DNA of 64,000 nucleotides from Pseudomonas sp. GD03858 (GCF_029840925.1 NZ_JAOCDM010000005.1:38610-102609); one strand, 5' to 3'; shown: positions 8,611 to 17,572, counted from the stretch's first letter. A program made the numbers and translations. Notes: generated from the sequence alone by a model not told the origin.

Positions 8611-9546
8611 ATGTGTGGACAGCTACCTGAACCAGTTTTGGCGGTTTCTAGCATGACTTGCTTTATCTATGGCCCGGAATCCTCGGGCAAGACCACGCTG
8701 ACCCTGTCGGTCATCGCCGAAGCCCAGAAGAACGGCGCCACTTGCGCCTTCGTCGACGCCGAGCACGCCCTCGACCCCGAGTATGCCGGCAAGCTGGGTG
8801 TCAATGTCGATGATCTGCTGGTCTCGCAGCCGGACACTGGCGAGCAGGCCCTGGAAATCACCGACATGCTGGTGCGCTCCAACGCCGTCGACGTGATCAT
8901 CGTCGACTCCGTGGCAGCCCTGGTGCCCAAGGCCGAGATCGAAGGCGAGATGGGCGACATGCACGTTGGCCTGCAAGCCCGCCTGATGTCCCAGGCCCTG
9001 CGCAAGATCACCGGCAACATCAAGAACGCCAACTGCCTGGTCATCTTCATCAACCAGATCCGCATGAAGATCGGCGTGATGTTCGGCAGCCCGGAAACCA
9101 CTACCGGCGGTAACGCCCTGAAGTTCTACGCCTCGGTGCGCCTGGACATCCGTCGTACCGGCGCGGTCAAGGAAGGCGACGAAGTGGTCGGCAGCGAAAC
9201 CCGCGTCAAGATCGTCAAGAACAAGGTCTCGCCACCGTTCCGTCAGGCCGAGTTCCAGATTCTCTACGGCAAGGGCATCTACCGCAACGGCGAGATCATC
9301 GACCTGGGCGTTTCCCAAGGCCTGGTGGAGAAATCCGGGGCCTGGTACAGCTACCAGGGCAACAAGATCGGTCAGGGCAAGGCCAACGCCGCCAAGTACC
9401 TGCACGAGAATCCAGCCATTGGTGCCGAGATCGAGAAGCAGATTCGCGACAAGCTGCTCACCGCAGGTGCCGTGGCCGCTGCTGGCAAGGCCGCTGCCGT
9501 TGAAGCCGATGCCGACGACATGGCCGACGCCGACGCCGGTTATTGA
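8611..9546 (+). pseudogene. recA: recA with its 5' end replaced
   Basis: From Ile-Tyr of [13 protein letters not shown] (base ~8667) onward this is a normal RecA: Walker A, the MAW region, loop L1 and L2 parts and the acidic tail ([10 protein letters not shown]), 293 residues. Pseudomonas RecA is about 355 long, so the first ~61 residues are missing. These form the N-terminal helix and strand needed for filament contacts. The frame extends upstream into unrelated sequence with ATGs at 8611 and 8653, giving at most an 18-residue foreign lead. No LexA box or recA promoter is present. I expect no recombinase activity from this copy. Whether an intact recA exists elsewhere, or the junction is an assembly error, cannot be told here. 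Confidence 0.88.
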
Positions 9547-9554
9547 TCGGCTCC

Positions 9555-10025
9555 ATGTCCGTCGTACTCGACACTCCCGTCGCCGTTCGGCGGACAGCCA
9601 TGGACCTGCTCGCCCGCCGCGAGCACGGTCGCGTCGAGTTGACGCGCAAGCTGCGTCAGCGCGGTGCTCCGGATGAGCTGATCGAGCCCGCGCTCGATCG
9701 GCTTGCCGAAGAAGGGCTGCTCAGTGAGGCCCGTTACCTCGAAAGTTTCATCCGCTACCGTTCCGGTGCTGGTTACGGCCCGGCGCGAATTCGCGAGGAG
9801 CTGGGGCAGCGTGGACTTGCCCGTGGTGATATCGACCAGGCCCTGCGTGAAAGCGAGGTCGACTGGGCCGCGCAGCTGCGCGATGTCTGGCAGCGCAAGT
9901 TCGCCGGACAACGCCCTCATGATCCACGCAGCCGTGCGCAGCAGACACGCTTTCTGGCCTACCGTGGTTTTTCCATGGAGATGATCGGCCGGCTGTTCAG
10001 TGGTCGCGACCTCGACGACTACTGA
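9555..10025 (+). CDS. recX: RecX, regulator of RecA
   Basis: A 156-residue RecX, which caps RecA filaments and limits recombinase activity in the cytoplasm. The repeated three-helix pattern is clear ([20 protein letters not shown], then the [20 protein letters not shown] segment). It starts eight bases after the recA stop and is normally co-transcribed with recA. With the recA promoter lost, its expression would depend on whatever reads through the junction. ATG at 9555 is preferred over TTG at 9543, which overlaps the recA stop. Confidence 0.93.
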   Translation: MSVVLDTPVAVRRTAMDLLARREHGRVELTRKLRQRGAPDELIEPALDRLAEEGLLSEARYLESFIRYRSGAGYGPARIREELGQRGLARGDIDQALRESEVDWAAQLRDVWQRKFAGQRPHDPRSRAQQTRFLAYRGFSMEMIGRLFSGRDLDDY

Positions 10026-10036
10026 AGCCTTGAATG

Positions 10037-10085
10037 ATGCCCTGCATGGTCGCCTTGAAAGAGGCGGTCATGCAGGGCATTTTTC
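10037..10085 (+). terminator. Rho-independent terminator after recX
   Basis: A long stem, ATGCCCTGCATG pairing with CATGCAGGGCAT, with an internal GGTCGCC/GGCGG extension, followed by five Ts. It sits between the convergent recX and LOG-family genes and may serve both. Confidence 0.85.
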
Positions 10086-10087
10086 GT

Positions 10088-11206
10088 TCAGCTGACTTTC
10101 AAGGCTTCCCGTGCCCGCTGGGTGGTATGCATCGGCTGGGGTTTGGCCCAGTTCTCCGGCAGGTTGATGAAATCCACCAGCTCGCGCAGACGCCCCTGGT
10201 CGCGACCGTTGAAGGCGAAGGTCAAGCGTGTCAGGTGGCTGAAGTTACCTTCCTCGTGCTCGGCACCGCTGTCCGGTTGCTGGTGGAACCTGCCGCTCAG
10301 GCGCAAGTCGGCGAAGCCTTCCTCCACATCATGCAGCGCCGCGTCGCTGAGCGGGTGATGCATGCGGATCACGAACTGGTTCTTCAGCCAGCGGCTGGAG
10401 TGGTAGTTGCTGTAGAACTGGTTGATTTCCTCCACCGCCTCATCGGCACTATGTACCAGGCGCACCAGCTTGAGGTCGCTGGGCAGGATGTAGCGGTTTT
10501 CCTCGAGCTGGCGGCTGATGAAGCTCAGCGCGTCGCGCCAGAAGCTGCCGCCGGGCGAGTCCAGCAGTACCACTGGCACCAGCGGGCTCTTGCCTGTCTG
10601 GATCAAGGTCAGCACTTCCAGCGCCTCGTCGAGGGTGCCGAAGCCCCCTGGACACAGCACCAGCGCATCGGCCTCCTTGACGAAGAACAGCTTGCGGATG
10701 AAGAAGAAATGGAACGGCAGCAGCTTGTCGGTGCCGTCGACCGTGGCGTTGGCGTGCTGCTCGAACGGCAGGGTGATGTTGAAGCCCAGGCTATGCTCGG
10801 TGCCGGCGCCTTCATGGGCCGCGGCCATGATGCCGCCGCCGGCGCCAGTGATCACCATCAGGTCCGAGCGTGCCAGGGTCACCCCCAGCTCTCGCGCCAG
10901 GGCATACATGGGATGTTCCACGGGGGTGCGTGCCGAGCCGAACACCGTGACCTTGCGTCGCCCCTTGTAGCGCTCGAGCGTGCGGAACGCGTGGTCGAGC
11001 TCGCGCAAGGCCTGCAGGGTGATCTTGGCGTTCCAGCGGTTGCGATCGTCATGGGCCATGCGCAGGACGGTCAGCATCATGTCGCGGTACAGCGGCAGGT
11101 TGGGGCTGTTGGGCGCGACCAGTTGCAGTTGTTCGTCGATCTTGCTCAAGTCGATGCCGCTGTCGCGGAAGTGGTTGAACAACAGCTCGTTCGGTTGATA
11201 AGGCAT
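10088..11206 (-). CDS. LOG-family protein (TIGR00730/PpnN-like nucleosidase)
   Basis: A 372-residue protein. A Rossmann-like LOG domain fills the middle: VTVFGSAR near residue 90, VITGAGGGIM near 140, and the signature PGGFGTLDEALEV near 215. Family members hydrolyse the N-glycosidic bond of nucleoside monophosphates; plant LOG proteins make cytokinins by this reaction. The protein is longer than the ~190-residue short LOGs, with N- and C-terminal extensions like the long PpnN class. Older annotations call these lysine decarboxylases, which is unsupported. Convergent with recX. Confidence 0.8.
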   Translation of the reverse strand: MPYQPNELLFNHFRDSGIDLSKIDEQLQLVAPNSPNLPLYRDMMLTVLRMAHDDRNRWNAKITLQALRELDHAFRTLERYKGRRKVTVFGSARTPVEHPMYALARELGVTLARSDLMVITGAGGGIMAAAHEGAGTEHSLGFNITLPFEQHANATVDGTDKLLPFHFFFIRKLFFVKEADALVLCPGGFGTLDEALEVLTLIQTGKSPLVPVVLLDSPGGSFWRDALSFISRQLEENRYILPSDLKLVRLVHSADEAVEEINQFYSNYHSSRWLKNQFVIRMHHPLSDAALHDVEEGFADLRLSGRFHQQPDSGAEHEEGNFSHLTRLTFAFNGRDQGRLRELVDFINLPENWAKPQPMHTTQRAREALKVS

Positions 11207-11516
11207 TCAACGTCTCCTTCTGCAGCAAAACCTCTGACCGGGCCGATGGTGTGTCCCGGCCGCGACACTGCGTGTGTCGCTGGCTGCTGTAGCCTGAGTG
11301 TGATCCTCAAGCGTTGCAGTAGGCCTTCAAGGCCATGATGCAGTGGCAATTCCATCTTGTTGTCGTTGTGCTGGGTACTCGCTTTCAATCTAGACGCTGG
11401 CACGCGTTCACGCCGCTTTCGGCAATAGAGAGAGCCGCTGGTCGGATCGGATCCAAGCGGTTCGGCGCTTTGGTTTACTGGGAGGGCACAGGCGCACGAT
11501 GCACGGAGGTGGCGGT
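11207..11516. other. intergenic region upstream of two divergent genes
   Basis: About 310 bases between the LOG-family gene start and the next small gene. It should carry both promoters. I see no clear sigma-70 pair or RNA gene. A GGAGGT ribosome site ends it (11505-11510). Confidence 0.35.
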
Positions 11517-11723
11517 ATGCATCGGCTGGTGATCGAGGTGGATGGGCAACTCTTGCAGTTGCTGGAGCGGTCAGCGTTGGAGCATCGCTTGAGCCTGGAG
11601 GGTGAATGCCTGCGGCGCCTGGAGGGCGACGAGCGGCATTCGCGTTATCTGCAGGCCTTGCTGGCGGAGTTGCGCGCCGATGAAGAGCAGCGGCGCGCCA
11701 GTGACAGCGATCGGGTGGCCTGA
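11517..11723 (+). CDS. small hypothetical protein
   Basis: A 68-residue Leu/Arg/Glu-rich protein, probably all helical. The ATG at 11517 is chosen over one at 11499 because GGAGGT lies seven bases upstream of it. The sequence (VIEVDGQLLQLLERSALEHR...) gives no family I can name. It is convergent with the next gene, whose stop is one base away. Confidence 0.6.
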   Translation: MHRLVIEVDGQLLQLLERSALEHRLSLEGECLRRLEGDERHSRYLQALLAELRADEEQRRASDSDRVA

Positions 11724-11724
11724 A

Positions 11725-12144
11725 TCACTTCTTCTTGTTGCCTGCCATGCAACTGGCGGCGTCGAACGCCTGGTCCATGACCGGTTGGTTGGTCTTGTAC
11801 ACGCTGAAGCGGTAGACCATCACCGCACCCTTGGACATCAACTGGCGGTAACCATTGTTGCGGCACACGCTGTCGCCCAGTTGGCTGCGCACCTGGGCGG
11901 GATTGGCCTGCATGCGCTCGGCATGCTCCTGACGCACGCTCAGGTGATTGATCAGGGCCTTGCCTTCTACGGTGTAGCCCTGGTCGAGAATGTCTTCGTT
12001 GATGGCCCGTGGGGTGCCGACGCTGCTTTCCTTGGCGACCTTCTGCAGCGTCTGGGTGAGCTCGTACTCCTGCTTGGACGCAGCCTGGGCGGCCAGGGGC
12101 AGGGCGAGCAGCAGGCTCAGGGGCGGGGCAATAAGACGCAGCAT
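11725..12144 (-). CDS. secreted QsrVF-like protein (PA3611 family)
   Basis: A 139-residue exported protein with a clean signal peptide (MLRLIAPPLSLLLALPLAAQA). It resembles P. aeruginosa PA3611, annotated as a quorum-sensing-regulated virulence factor and found in the same recA-recX neighbourhood. Two Cys residues in the mature part (in SVCRNNGYR and AASCMAGNKKK) could form a disulfide. The biochemical role is unknown. The start is set by AGGAGA just upstream of the ATG and by the signal peptide. The family link is from memory of gene order and sequence style. Confidence 0.7.
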   Translation of the reverse strand: MLRLIAPPLSLLLALPLAAQAASKQEYELTQTLQKVAKESSVGTPRAINEDILDQGYTVEGKALINHLSVRQEHAERMQANPAQVRSQLGDSVCRNNGYRQLMSKGAVMVYRFSVYKTNQPVMDQAFDAASCMAGNKKK

Positions 12145-12358
12145 GGATCTCTCCTGGTTCGATGACTGGCGCTTTGACCTGCGCCGGCGGGCGGCGTTCC
12201 ATGAAACCCTTGGGGTTTCCGGCCGCTGGAAGAGGCGATTATAAAGGAGCGCAAGGCAGCGCTGCACGGCAAATGACGCCCGCTCTGGTAGACTGGCGCT
12301 CTGTCACTCAGCGAGTCGTCCCTGTGTTTGTCCCATCCCTTTGCCTGGGCCTGCGGCC

Positions 12359-13069
12359 ATGAGCCACGCGGTAGCACGCCTGCGCGCCGAACGCCTGGCC
12401 CGTAGCATCAAGCCCTTCATCGCCCGTGGCTCGCGTGCCGAACGCTGCCCGGATTGCCGGGTGATCGCCACCCATTGCCTGTGTGCCTGGAAGCCCCGCG
12501 TGCAGGCCGAGTCCGGGGTGTGTCTGTTGATGCACGACACCGAGCCGTTGAAGCCGACCAATACCGGCTGGCTGATCGCCGACCTGATCGAGCACACGTC
12601 GGCCTTCGGCTGGTTGCGCACTTCGGTGGACGAGCAGTTGCTGGCGTTGCTCGACGACCCGCAGTGGCAGCCCTACATCGTCTTTCCCGGCGAATTCGTC
12701 GCCCAGGAGCGAGTGGTCGGCGAAGTCGCGCGCGAACCCGGCAAGCGTCCGCTGTTCATCCTGCTCGACGCCACCTGGACGGAAGCGCGCAAGATGTTCC
12801 GCAAGAGTCCGTACCTGGACAAGTTCCCCGTGCTGAGCCTGCAGGCCGAGCAAATGTCGCGCTACCGTCTGCGCCGTTCCAAGCGCGACGACCACTTCTG
12901 CACCGCGGAAGTGGCCGCCATGTGCCTGGACCTGGCGGGGGACACCCAGGCTTCGCAGGCGCTCGACGCCTACCTCGACCTGTTCAGCCTGCACTACCTC
13001 AGCGGCAAGCGCCGCCTGCCACTGGACGAGCAGGATGAGGTCCACCAGCGTTTGCATACCTTCCTATAG
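12359..13069 (+). CDS. DTW-domain tRNA-uridine aminocarboxypropyltransferase
   Basis: A 236-residue TapT/YfiP-type enzyme. The family uses S-adenosylmethionine to put the 3-amino-3-carboxypropyl group on tRNA uridine (acp3U). Visible are an N-terminal Cys cluster (CPDC, HCLCAW) that may bind zinc and the signature LLDATWTEARKM near residue 140, where the DTW motif takes the DxTW form. ATG at 12359 is used; a TTG six codons earlier is less likely. Confidence 0.82.
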   Translation: MSHAVARLRAERLARSIKPFIARGSRAERCPDCRVIATHCLCAWKPRVQAESGVCLLMHDTEPLKPTNTGWLIADLIEHTSAFGWLRTSVDEQLLALLDDPQWQPYIVFPGEFVAQERVVGEVAREPGKRPLFILLDATWTEARKMFRKSPYLDKFPVLSLQAEQMSRYRLRRSKRDDHFCTAEVAAMCLDLAGDTQASQALDAYLDLFSLHYLSGKRRLPLDEQDEVHQRLHTFL

Positions 13070-13325
13070 TCCAAGGGGCAGGCGCGAAGGATTGGTTCAT
13101 ACTGTCGGGGCTGGCAGCCAGGGTGGGCGGGACGACCGGGCAATTGGCTTGACCACCCGGGACCTGCTCGGCATCCTTGGCGCCGCTTCGGGCACGACGA
13201 AGTTGCCGTTATCCCGGACTTTGCCGTGCCATCCCGGCCGGCGGCCCCGCCGTTCGCGCCATGAGTTGCCCGCCAGACGCTTTCCGTACCCCTTGCGCCT
13301 GGCACAGAACAGGATCCATAGATCG

Positions 13326-13976
13326 ATGGCCACATACGAAATCCTGATTGCCGATGACCACCCCTTGTTTCGCAGCGCGATGCGCCAGGCCGTCACGCTC
13401 GGCCTGGGCCCTGACGTGCGTCTGGTGGAGGTGGCGAGCATCGCCGAACTGGAAACCCGCCTGAGCGAAAAAGCTGACTGGGACCTGGTCCTGCTGGACC
13501 TGAACATGCCCGGCGCCTATGGCTTCTCGGGGCTGGTGCTGCTGCGCGGGCAATACCCGCAGATCCCGGTGGTGATGGTCTCGGCCCAGGAAGAGGCGGC
13601 GGTCGTGGTCAAGTCCCGCGAGTTTGGCGCCAGCGGTTTCATTCCCAAGTCGAGCAACCTGGAGGTCATCCAGGATGCCGTGCAGAAGGTGCTCGACGGC
13701 GATGTCTGGTGGCCGCCGCAAGCCTTCGACAAGGTCGATGTCTCGGCCGAAGCCAAGGCCGCCAGCGAGGGGCTGGCCAGTCTCACGCCGCAGCAGTTCC
13801 GCGTGCTGACCATGGTCTGCGAGGGCCTGCTGAACAAGCAGATCGCCTACGAACTGAATGTGTCCGAGGCGACCATCAAGGCCCACGTGACGGCGATCTT
13901 CCGCAAGTTGGGCGTGCGCACGCGGACCCAGGCGGCGCTGCTGCTGCAACAACTTGAATCGGTTTCGGCCAGCTAA
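13326..13976 (+). CDS. erdR: NarL/FixJ-type response regulator, ErdR-like
   Basis: A two-component regulator of 216 residues. The receiver domain has acidic residues at 10-11 and the phospho-acceptor Asp58 in LVLLDLNMPG. A LuxR-type helix-turn-helix follows (LTPQQFRVLTMVCEGLLNKQ and SEATIKAHVTAIFRKLGVRT). In P. putida the gene in this position is ErdR, partner of the sensor MxtR, controlling acetyl-CoA synthetase and C2 metabolism; that identity rests on gene order beside dgkA and finR. No kinase gene is adjacent. Confidence 0.82.
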   Translation: MATYEILIADDHPLFRSAMRQAVTLGLGPDVRLVEVASIAELETRLSEKADWDLVLLDLNMPGAYGFSGLVLLRGQYPQIPVVMVSAQEEAAVVVKSREFGASGFIPKSSNLEVIQDAVQKVLDGDVWWPPQAFDKVDVSAEAKAASEGLASLTPQQFRVLTMVCEGLLNKQIAYELNVSEATIKAHVTAIFRKLGVRTRTQAALLLQQLESVSAS

Positions 13977-14049
13977 GTAGCCGAGCGTTCACGCTTTTTT
14001 GACCCGTGCTGGATTAGCCTTCCGGCCTTTCAACGGTGAAGTGACACCC

Positions 14050-14415
14050 ATGTCGCCATTCAAGGGCCAGACCGGCCTCAAACGCATCTTCAACGCCGCC
14101 GGCTATTCGCTCGACGGTCTGCGCGCCGCCTTCAAGGGCGAGGCCGCCTTCCGCCAACTGGTGCTGCTCAACGTGCTGCTGATCCCGACGGCCTTCTGGC
14201 TGCCGGTCAGCCGTGTCGAGCGGGCCATGCTGATCGCCGTGTGCCTGCTCGGTCTGATCGTCGAGCTGCTCAACTCGGCGGTCGAGGCGGCGATCGACCG
14301 TATTTCCCTCGATCGCCACCCGCTGTCGAAGAACGCCAAGGACATGGGCAGCGCCGCGCAACTGGTGGCGATGACCATGGTCGCGGTGGTCTGGGGCGTG
14401 ATCCTGCTCGGCTAG
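14050..14415 (+). CDS. dgkA: diacylglycerol kinase
   Basis: A 121-residue integral membrane kinase that phosphorylates diacylglycerol, recycling the lipid released by periplasmic glucan and lipopolysaccharide modification. Three hydrophobic helices are visible. The family signature ELLNSAVEAAIDRIS holds the catalytic Glu, and EAAFRQL is the N-terminal conserved patch. The stop shares the palindrome CTAG with the stop of the convergent finR. This makes sense in a genome that also encodes a phosphoethanolamine transferase, whose reaction makes diacylglycerol. Confidence 0.93.
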   Translation: MSPFKGQTGLKRIFNAAGYSLDGLRAAFKGEAAFRQLVLLNVLLIPTAFWLPVSRVERAMLIAVCLLGLIVELLNSAVEAAIDRISLDRHPLSKNAKDMGSAAQLVAMTMVAVVWGVILLG

Positions 14416-15338
14416 GCGATCGGCGGCAGGACGATCTCGTCACTGCGCTGCACGCCGGCGGTGAAGCTGCGGCACAGCTCGAGAAACTCGCGCATGGCGG
14501 AGGTCTGGTACTTCTGCTTGTGCCAGATGAAGTAGAACTGCCGCGACAGGTCCAGGGCCGGGGTTTCCACCGCGACCAGGCTGCCGCGACGGAAGGCGTC
14601 GCGCAGGGCCAGGCGTGAGATGCAGCCGATGCCCAGGCCCGACTCCACGGCGCGCTTGATCGCTTCGGTGTGCTCCAGCTCCAGGCGGATGTTCAGGTTG
14701 GCGCGGTGATGACGCATGGCCTGATCGAAGGTCAGGCGTGTGCCCGAGCCCTGTTCGCGCAGGATCCAGGCCTCATGGGAAAGCTGCTCGATATCGGCGT
14801 GGCCGACCTTGGCCAGCGGATGCTGTGGTGCGCAGAACACCACCAGCTCGTCCTCCACCCAGGGCTGCACCTCTAGGTCGGGATGGTTGCAGTCACCTTC
14901 GATTAGACCCAGGTCAATTTCGTAGTGGGCCACTTGCTGCACGATATGCGCAGTGTTCTGTACATGCAGTTTCACCTGGCTCTCCGGGTGTACCTGCATG
15001 AAACTGCCGATCAGCAGCGTGGCGAGATAGTTGCCGATGGTCAGGGTGGCGCCGACCGCCAGCGAGCCGAACCCCGACTTGCCGTTGAGCAGGTCCTCGA
15101 TTTCCTTGGCCTGGTCGAGCAGGGCGACCGCCTGGGGCAGCAATTGATGGCCCAGGGCATTCAGGCTCAGGCGTTTGCCGGCGCGGTCGAAGAGCTGGCA
15201 GCTGGACTGGCGTTCCAGTTCGGTGATCGACGTGCTTGCGGCCGATTGTGACAAGGCCAGCACGCCAGCAGCCCGGGACACGCTCTGGTGCTGGGCGACG
15301 GCGACGAAGACCTGGAGCTGACGAAGTGTGAATCGCAT
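14412..15338 (-). CDS. finR: LysR-type regulator FinR
   Basis: A 308-residue LysR regulator. The N-terminal winged helix (TLRQLQVFVAVAQHQSVSRA) is followed by a typical substrate-binding domain. It is divergent from fpr. In P. putida the LysR gene in this exact arrangement is FinR, which activates fpr under superoxide and iron stress and acts in sulfur assimilation. The name rests on that context. Its start is 120 bases from fpr, so the shared region is the likely operator. Confidence 0.88.
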   Translation of the reverse strand: MRFTLRQLQVFVAVAQHQSVSRAAGVLALSQSAASTSITELERQSSCQLFDRAGKRLSLNALGHQLLPQAVALLDQAKEIEDLLNGKSGFGSLAVGATLTIGNYLATLLIGSFMQVHPESQVKLHVQNTAHIVQQVAHYEIDLGLIEGDCNHPDLEVQPWVEDELVVFCAPQHPLAKVGHADIEQLSHEAWILREQGSGTRLTFDQAMRHHRANLNIRLELEHTEAIKRAVESGLGIGCISRLALRDAFRRGSLVAVETPALDLSRQFYFIWHKQKYQTSAMREFLELCRSFTAGVQRSDEIVLPPIA

Positions 15339-15458
15339 ATCTATATAACCGATAACACATATCTTGATAATTCAGTTAACAGATATTGTCGCTGCCCCTA
15401 AACTATCGCGCAACTGCGCGTCCTGCGCGCGCCGCGTTTTCCTTCAGGAGCCCCACCG
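15339..15458. promoter_or_regulatory. finR-fpr divergent promoter region
   Basis: A 120-base AT-rich stretch between two divergent starts. It contains ATATAACCGATAACACATAT and a TTCAGTTAACAGATATTG segment that could be a LysR site plus a -10. The fpr ribosome site AGGAG is at the right end. The exact operator is not determined from sequence alone. Confidence 0.5.
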
Positions 15459-16238
15459 ATGAGCAACATGAACCACGAACGTGTCCTCAGTGTGCACCAC
15501 TGGAACGACACCCTGTTCAGCTTCAAGTGCACCCGCGACCCGGGCCTGCGCTTCGAGAACGGTCAGTTCGTGATGATCGGCCTGCAGCAGGACAGTGGCC
15601 GCCCGCTCATGCGCGCCTACTCCATCGCTTCGCCGAACTGGGAAGAGCATCTGGAGTTCTTCAGCATCAAGGTGCCGGACGGTCCGCTGACCTCCCAGCT
15701 GCAGCACCTGAAGGAAGGCGACGAGATCATCATCAGCAAGAAACCGACCGGCACCCTGGTGCTCGACGACCTGAACCCGGGCAAGCACCTGTACCTGCTG
15801 AGCACCGGCACCGGCCTGGCCCCGTTCATGAGCGTGATCCAGGACCCCGAGACCTACGAGCGTTTCGAAAAGGTGATCCTGGTCCATGGCGTGCGTTACG
15901 TGAACGAAGTGGCCTACCGCGAGTTCATCACCGAGCACCTGCCGCAGAACGAGTTCTTCGGCGAGTCGGTGCGTGACAAGCTGATCTACTACCCGACCGT
16001 GACGCGCGAGCCGTTCGAAAACCAGGGTCGTCTGACCGATCTGATGCGCAGCGGCAAGCTGTTCACTGATATCGGCCTGCCACCGATCAATCCGCAGGAC
16101 GATCGTGCGATGATCTGCGGCAGCCCGAGCATGCTCGACGAGACCAGCGAAGTGCTGGACAGCTTCGGCCTGAAGATTTCCCCGCGCATGCGCGAGCCGG
16201 GCGACTACCTGATCGAGCGTGCCTTCGTCGAGAAGTGA
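15459..16238 (+). CDS. fpr: ferredoxin-NADP+ reductase
   Basis: A 259-residue FAD enzyme that exchanges electrons between NADPH and ferredoxin or flavodoxin, supporting iron-sulfur repair under oxidative stress. FAD binding is seen in LMRAYSIASPNW, the NADP site in LLSTGTGLAPFMSV, and the late GSPSMLDET segment. The C-terminus (YLIERAFVEK) is the bacterial subclass type. The length matches the family. It is controlled from the shared region with finR, followed by a terminator. Confidence 0.95.
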   Translation: MSNMNHERVLSVHHWNDTLFSFKCTRDPGLRFENGQFVMIGLQQDSGRPLMRAYSIASPNWEEHLEFFSIKVPDGPLTSQLQHLKEGDEIIISKKPTGTLVLDDLNPGKHLYLLSTGTGLAPFMSVIQDPETYERFEKVILVHGVRYVNEVAYREFITEHLPQNEFFGESVRDKLIYYPTVTREPFENQGRLTDLMRSGKLFTDIGLPPINPQDDRAMICGSPSMLDETSEVLDSFGLKISPRMREPGDYLIERAFVEK

Positions 16239-16258
16239 GGCGAGCGGCATGAATGAGA

Positions 16259-16284
16259 AACGCAGGCCCGGCCTGCGTTTTTTT
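16259..16284 (+). terminator. terminator after fpr
   Basis: The stem ACGCAGGC/GCCTGCGT with a short loop is followed by a run of seven Ts. Confidence 0.88.
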
Positions 16285-16309
16285 ATGTCTGCGATATTTG
16301 GATTGGCAG

Positions 16310-16389
16310 CCGGCCCTTCGCGGGTGAACCCGCTCCTACAGGGGCCGGTGAAGATCCTGTGGGAGCGGGTTTACCCGCGAAGTGGCCGG
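16310..16389. repeat. P. putida-type REP inverted pair
   Basis: Two opposed copies of the REP core (CGCGGGTGAACCCGCTCC and its inverted partner GGGAGCGGGTTTACCCGCGA) are separated by about a dozen bases. Such pairs sit between convergent genes across P. putida genomes; here they lie between fpr and trmO. Confidence 0.85.
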
Positions 16390-16408
16390 ACGTGAAAATG
16401 GCGGGGCT

Positions 16409-17104
16409 TCAGCGTTCGCGCACCACTTCCAGCACCCGAATCGCATCCGGTTGCGGGTAGTGCCACCTGACCTGCACATCCCAGAACCTTACGCCGTACA
16501 CCCGCTCCGACGGCGGTATCTGGTAGGCCGGGCGAGGATCCTGCGCCAGGCATTGCTCGATCAGCTCGACCAGTGGTTCGCCCAGGCGCGATGCGTGCTC
16601 GCGCGCCTGGGGCAGGGCAGTGTCGCTCCACTGCACCGCAATGGGCGCCGGCGCGCCGTCGGCCATGCGATTGGTCGCTTCGGCGAGGCTGTCGGCATAA
16701 GGCACGTAGGGCTTGATGTCCAGCACCGGTGTGCCGTCCAGCAGGTCGATGCCCGAGAGCAGCAGGCGCCCTGGCTCGACACCTTCCAGGCGTACCACCG
16801 ACTGGCCGATGCCGTTGGGCCGGTGGGTGGCCCGAGTGGCGAACACCCCCATGCTCTTGTTGCCGCCCAGGCGCGGTGGGCGAACCTTCAGGCGTGGCTT
16901 GTCCTCCAGGGCCTCATGGAAGAGAAACAGCAGCCAGACGTGGCTGACCTGCTCCAACCCTTGCACCGCGTCGCCCTGGTCGAACGGCGGCAGCAGTTCC
17001 AGCACGCCACGCGCCGCTGGCGCCAGCTGTGGCTGGCGCGGAATGGCGAACTTCTCCTTGAAGCAGGAGCGCACGATGCCGACCGGCGAGACCGTATGCT
17101 GCAT
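16409..17104 (-). CDS. trmO: tRNA (N6-threonylcarbamoyladenosine37-N6)-methyltransferase
   Basis: A 231-residue TrmO (formerly TsaA/YaeB), which adds a methyl group to t6A37 of threonine tRNAs with S-adenosylmethionine. The N-terminal beta-barrel opens with VSPVGIVRSCFKEKFAIPRQ, a family hallmark. RATHRPNGIGQSVV and GIDLLDGTPVLDIKPYVPY are the other conserved blocks. The usual length is ~230. It is followed, in transcription, by the REP pair. Confidence 0.92.
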   Translation of the reverse strand: MQHTVSPVGIVRSCFKEKFAIPRQPQLAPAARGVLELLPPFDQGDAVQGLEQVSHVWLLFLFHEALEDKPRLKVRPPRLGGNKSMGVFATRATHRPNGIGQSVVRLEGVEPGRLLLSGIDLLDGTPVLDIKPYVPYADSLAEATNRMADGAPAPIAVQWSDTALPQAREHASRLGEPLVELIEQCLAQDPRPAYQIPPSERVYGVRFWDVQVRWHYPQPDAIRVLEVVRER

Positions 17105-17110
17105 CGCCGC

Positions 17111-17572
17111 TCAGCCGCGCACGCGAAGCGTGAGGCCCTTGAGGAAGTTGCGCAGCAACTGATCGCCGCAGGGACGGTAGTTGTCGTGGCCGACCTTGCG
17201 GAACAGTGCGCTCAGTTCGGGCTTGGACACCGGGAAATTGACCGATTTCAGCACGGCGTGCAGGTCGTCTTCCTTCAACTCGAACGCCACGCGCAGTTTC
17301 TTGAGCACGGTGTTGTTGGTCACCGGCACTTCGATCGGCTGCGCCGGGCGGCTGTCGTCGCGGCCGCGACGATGAATCACCAGGCCATCGAGAAAATGCG
17401 CCATGACGTTCTCGGGGCAGCGCACGAAGCCAGGTTCCTCTTCCTTCTTCACATAGCCGGCGACGGCCTCGGCGGTCACCTGCAGGCCGGACAGCCCAAT
17501 GATCTCGGCCATCTTCTGGTCGTTGACCTTGAGCATGTAGCGCAGGCTGCGCAGTACATCGTTGTGGTTCAT
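17111..17572 (-). CDS. DUF1456 (YehS-like) protein
   Basis: A 153-residue protein made of two copies of the DUF1456 unit: MNHNDVLRSLRYMLKVNDQK at the start and NTVLKKLRVAFELKEDDLH in the second half. The function is unknown. It lies six bases upstream of trmO on the same strand and is probably co-transcribed with it. Confidence 0.85.
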   Translation of the reverse strand: MNHNDVLRSLRYMLKVNDQKMAEIIGLSGLQVTAEAVAGYVKKEEEPGFVRCPENVMAHFLDGLVIHRRGRDDSRPAQPIEVPVTNNTVLKKLRVAFELKEDDLHAVLKSVNFPVSKPELSALFRKVGHDNYRPCGDQLLRNFLKGLTLRVRG

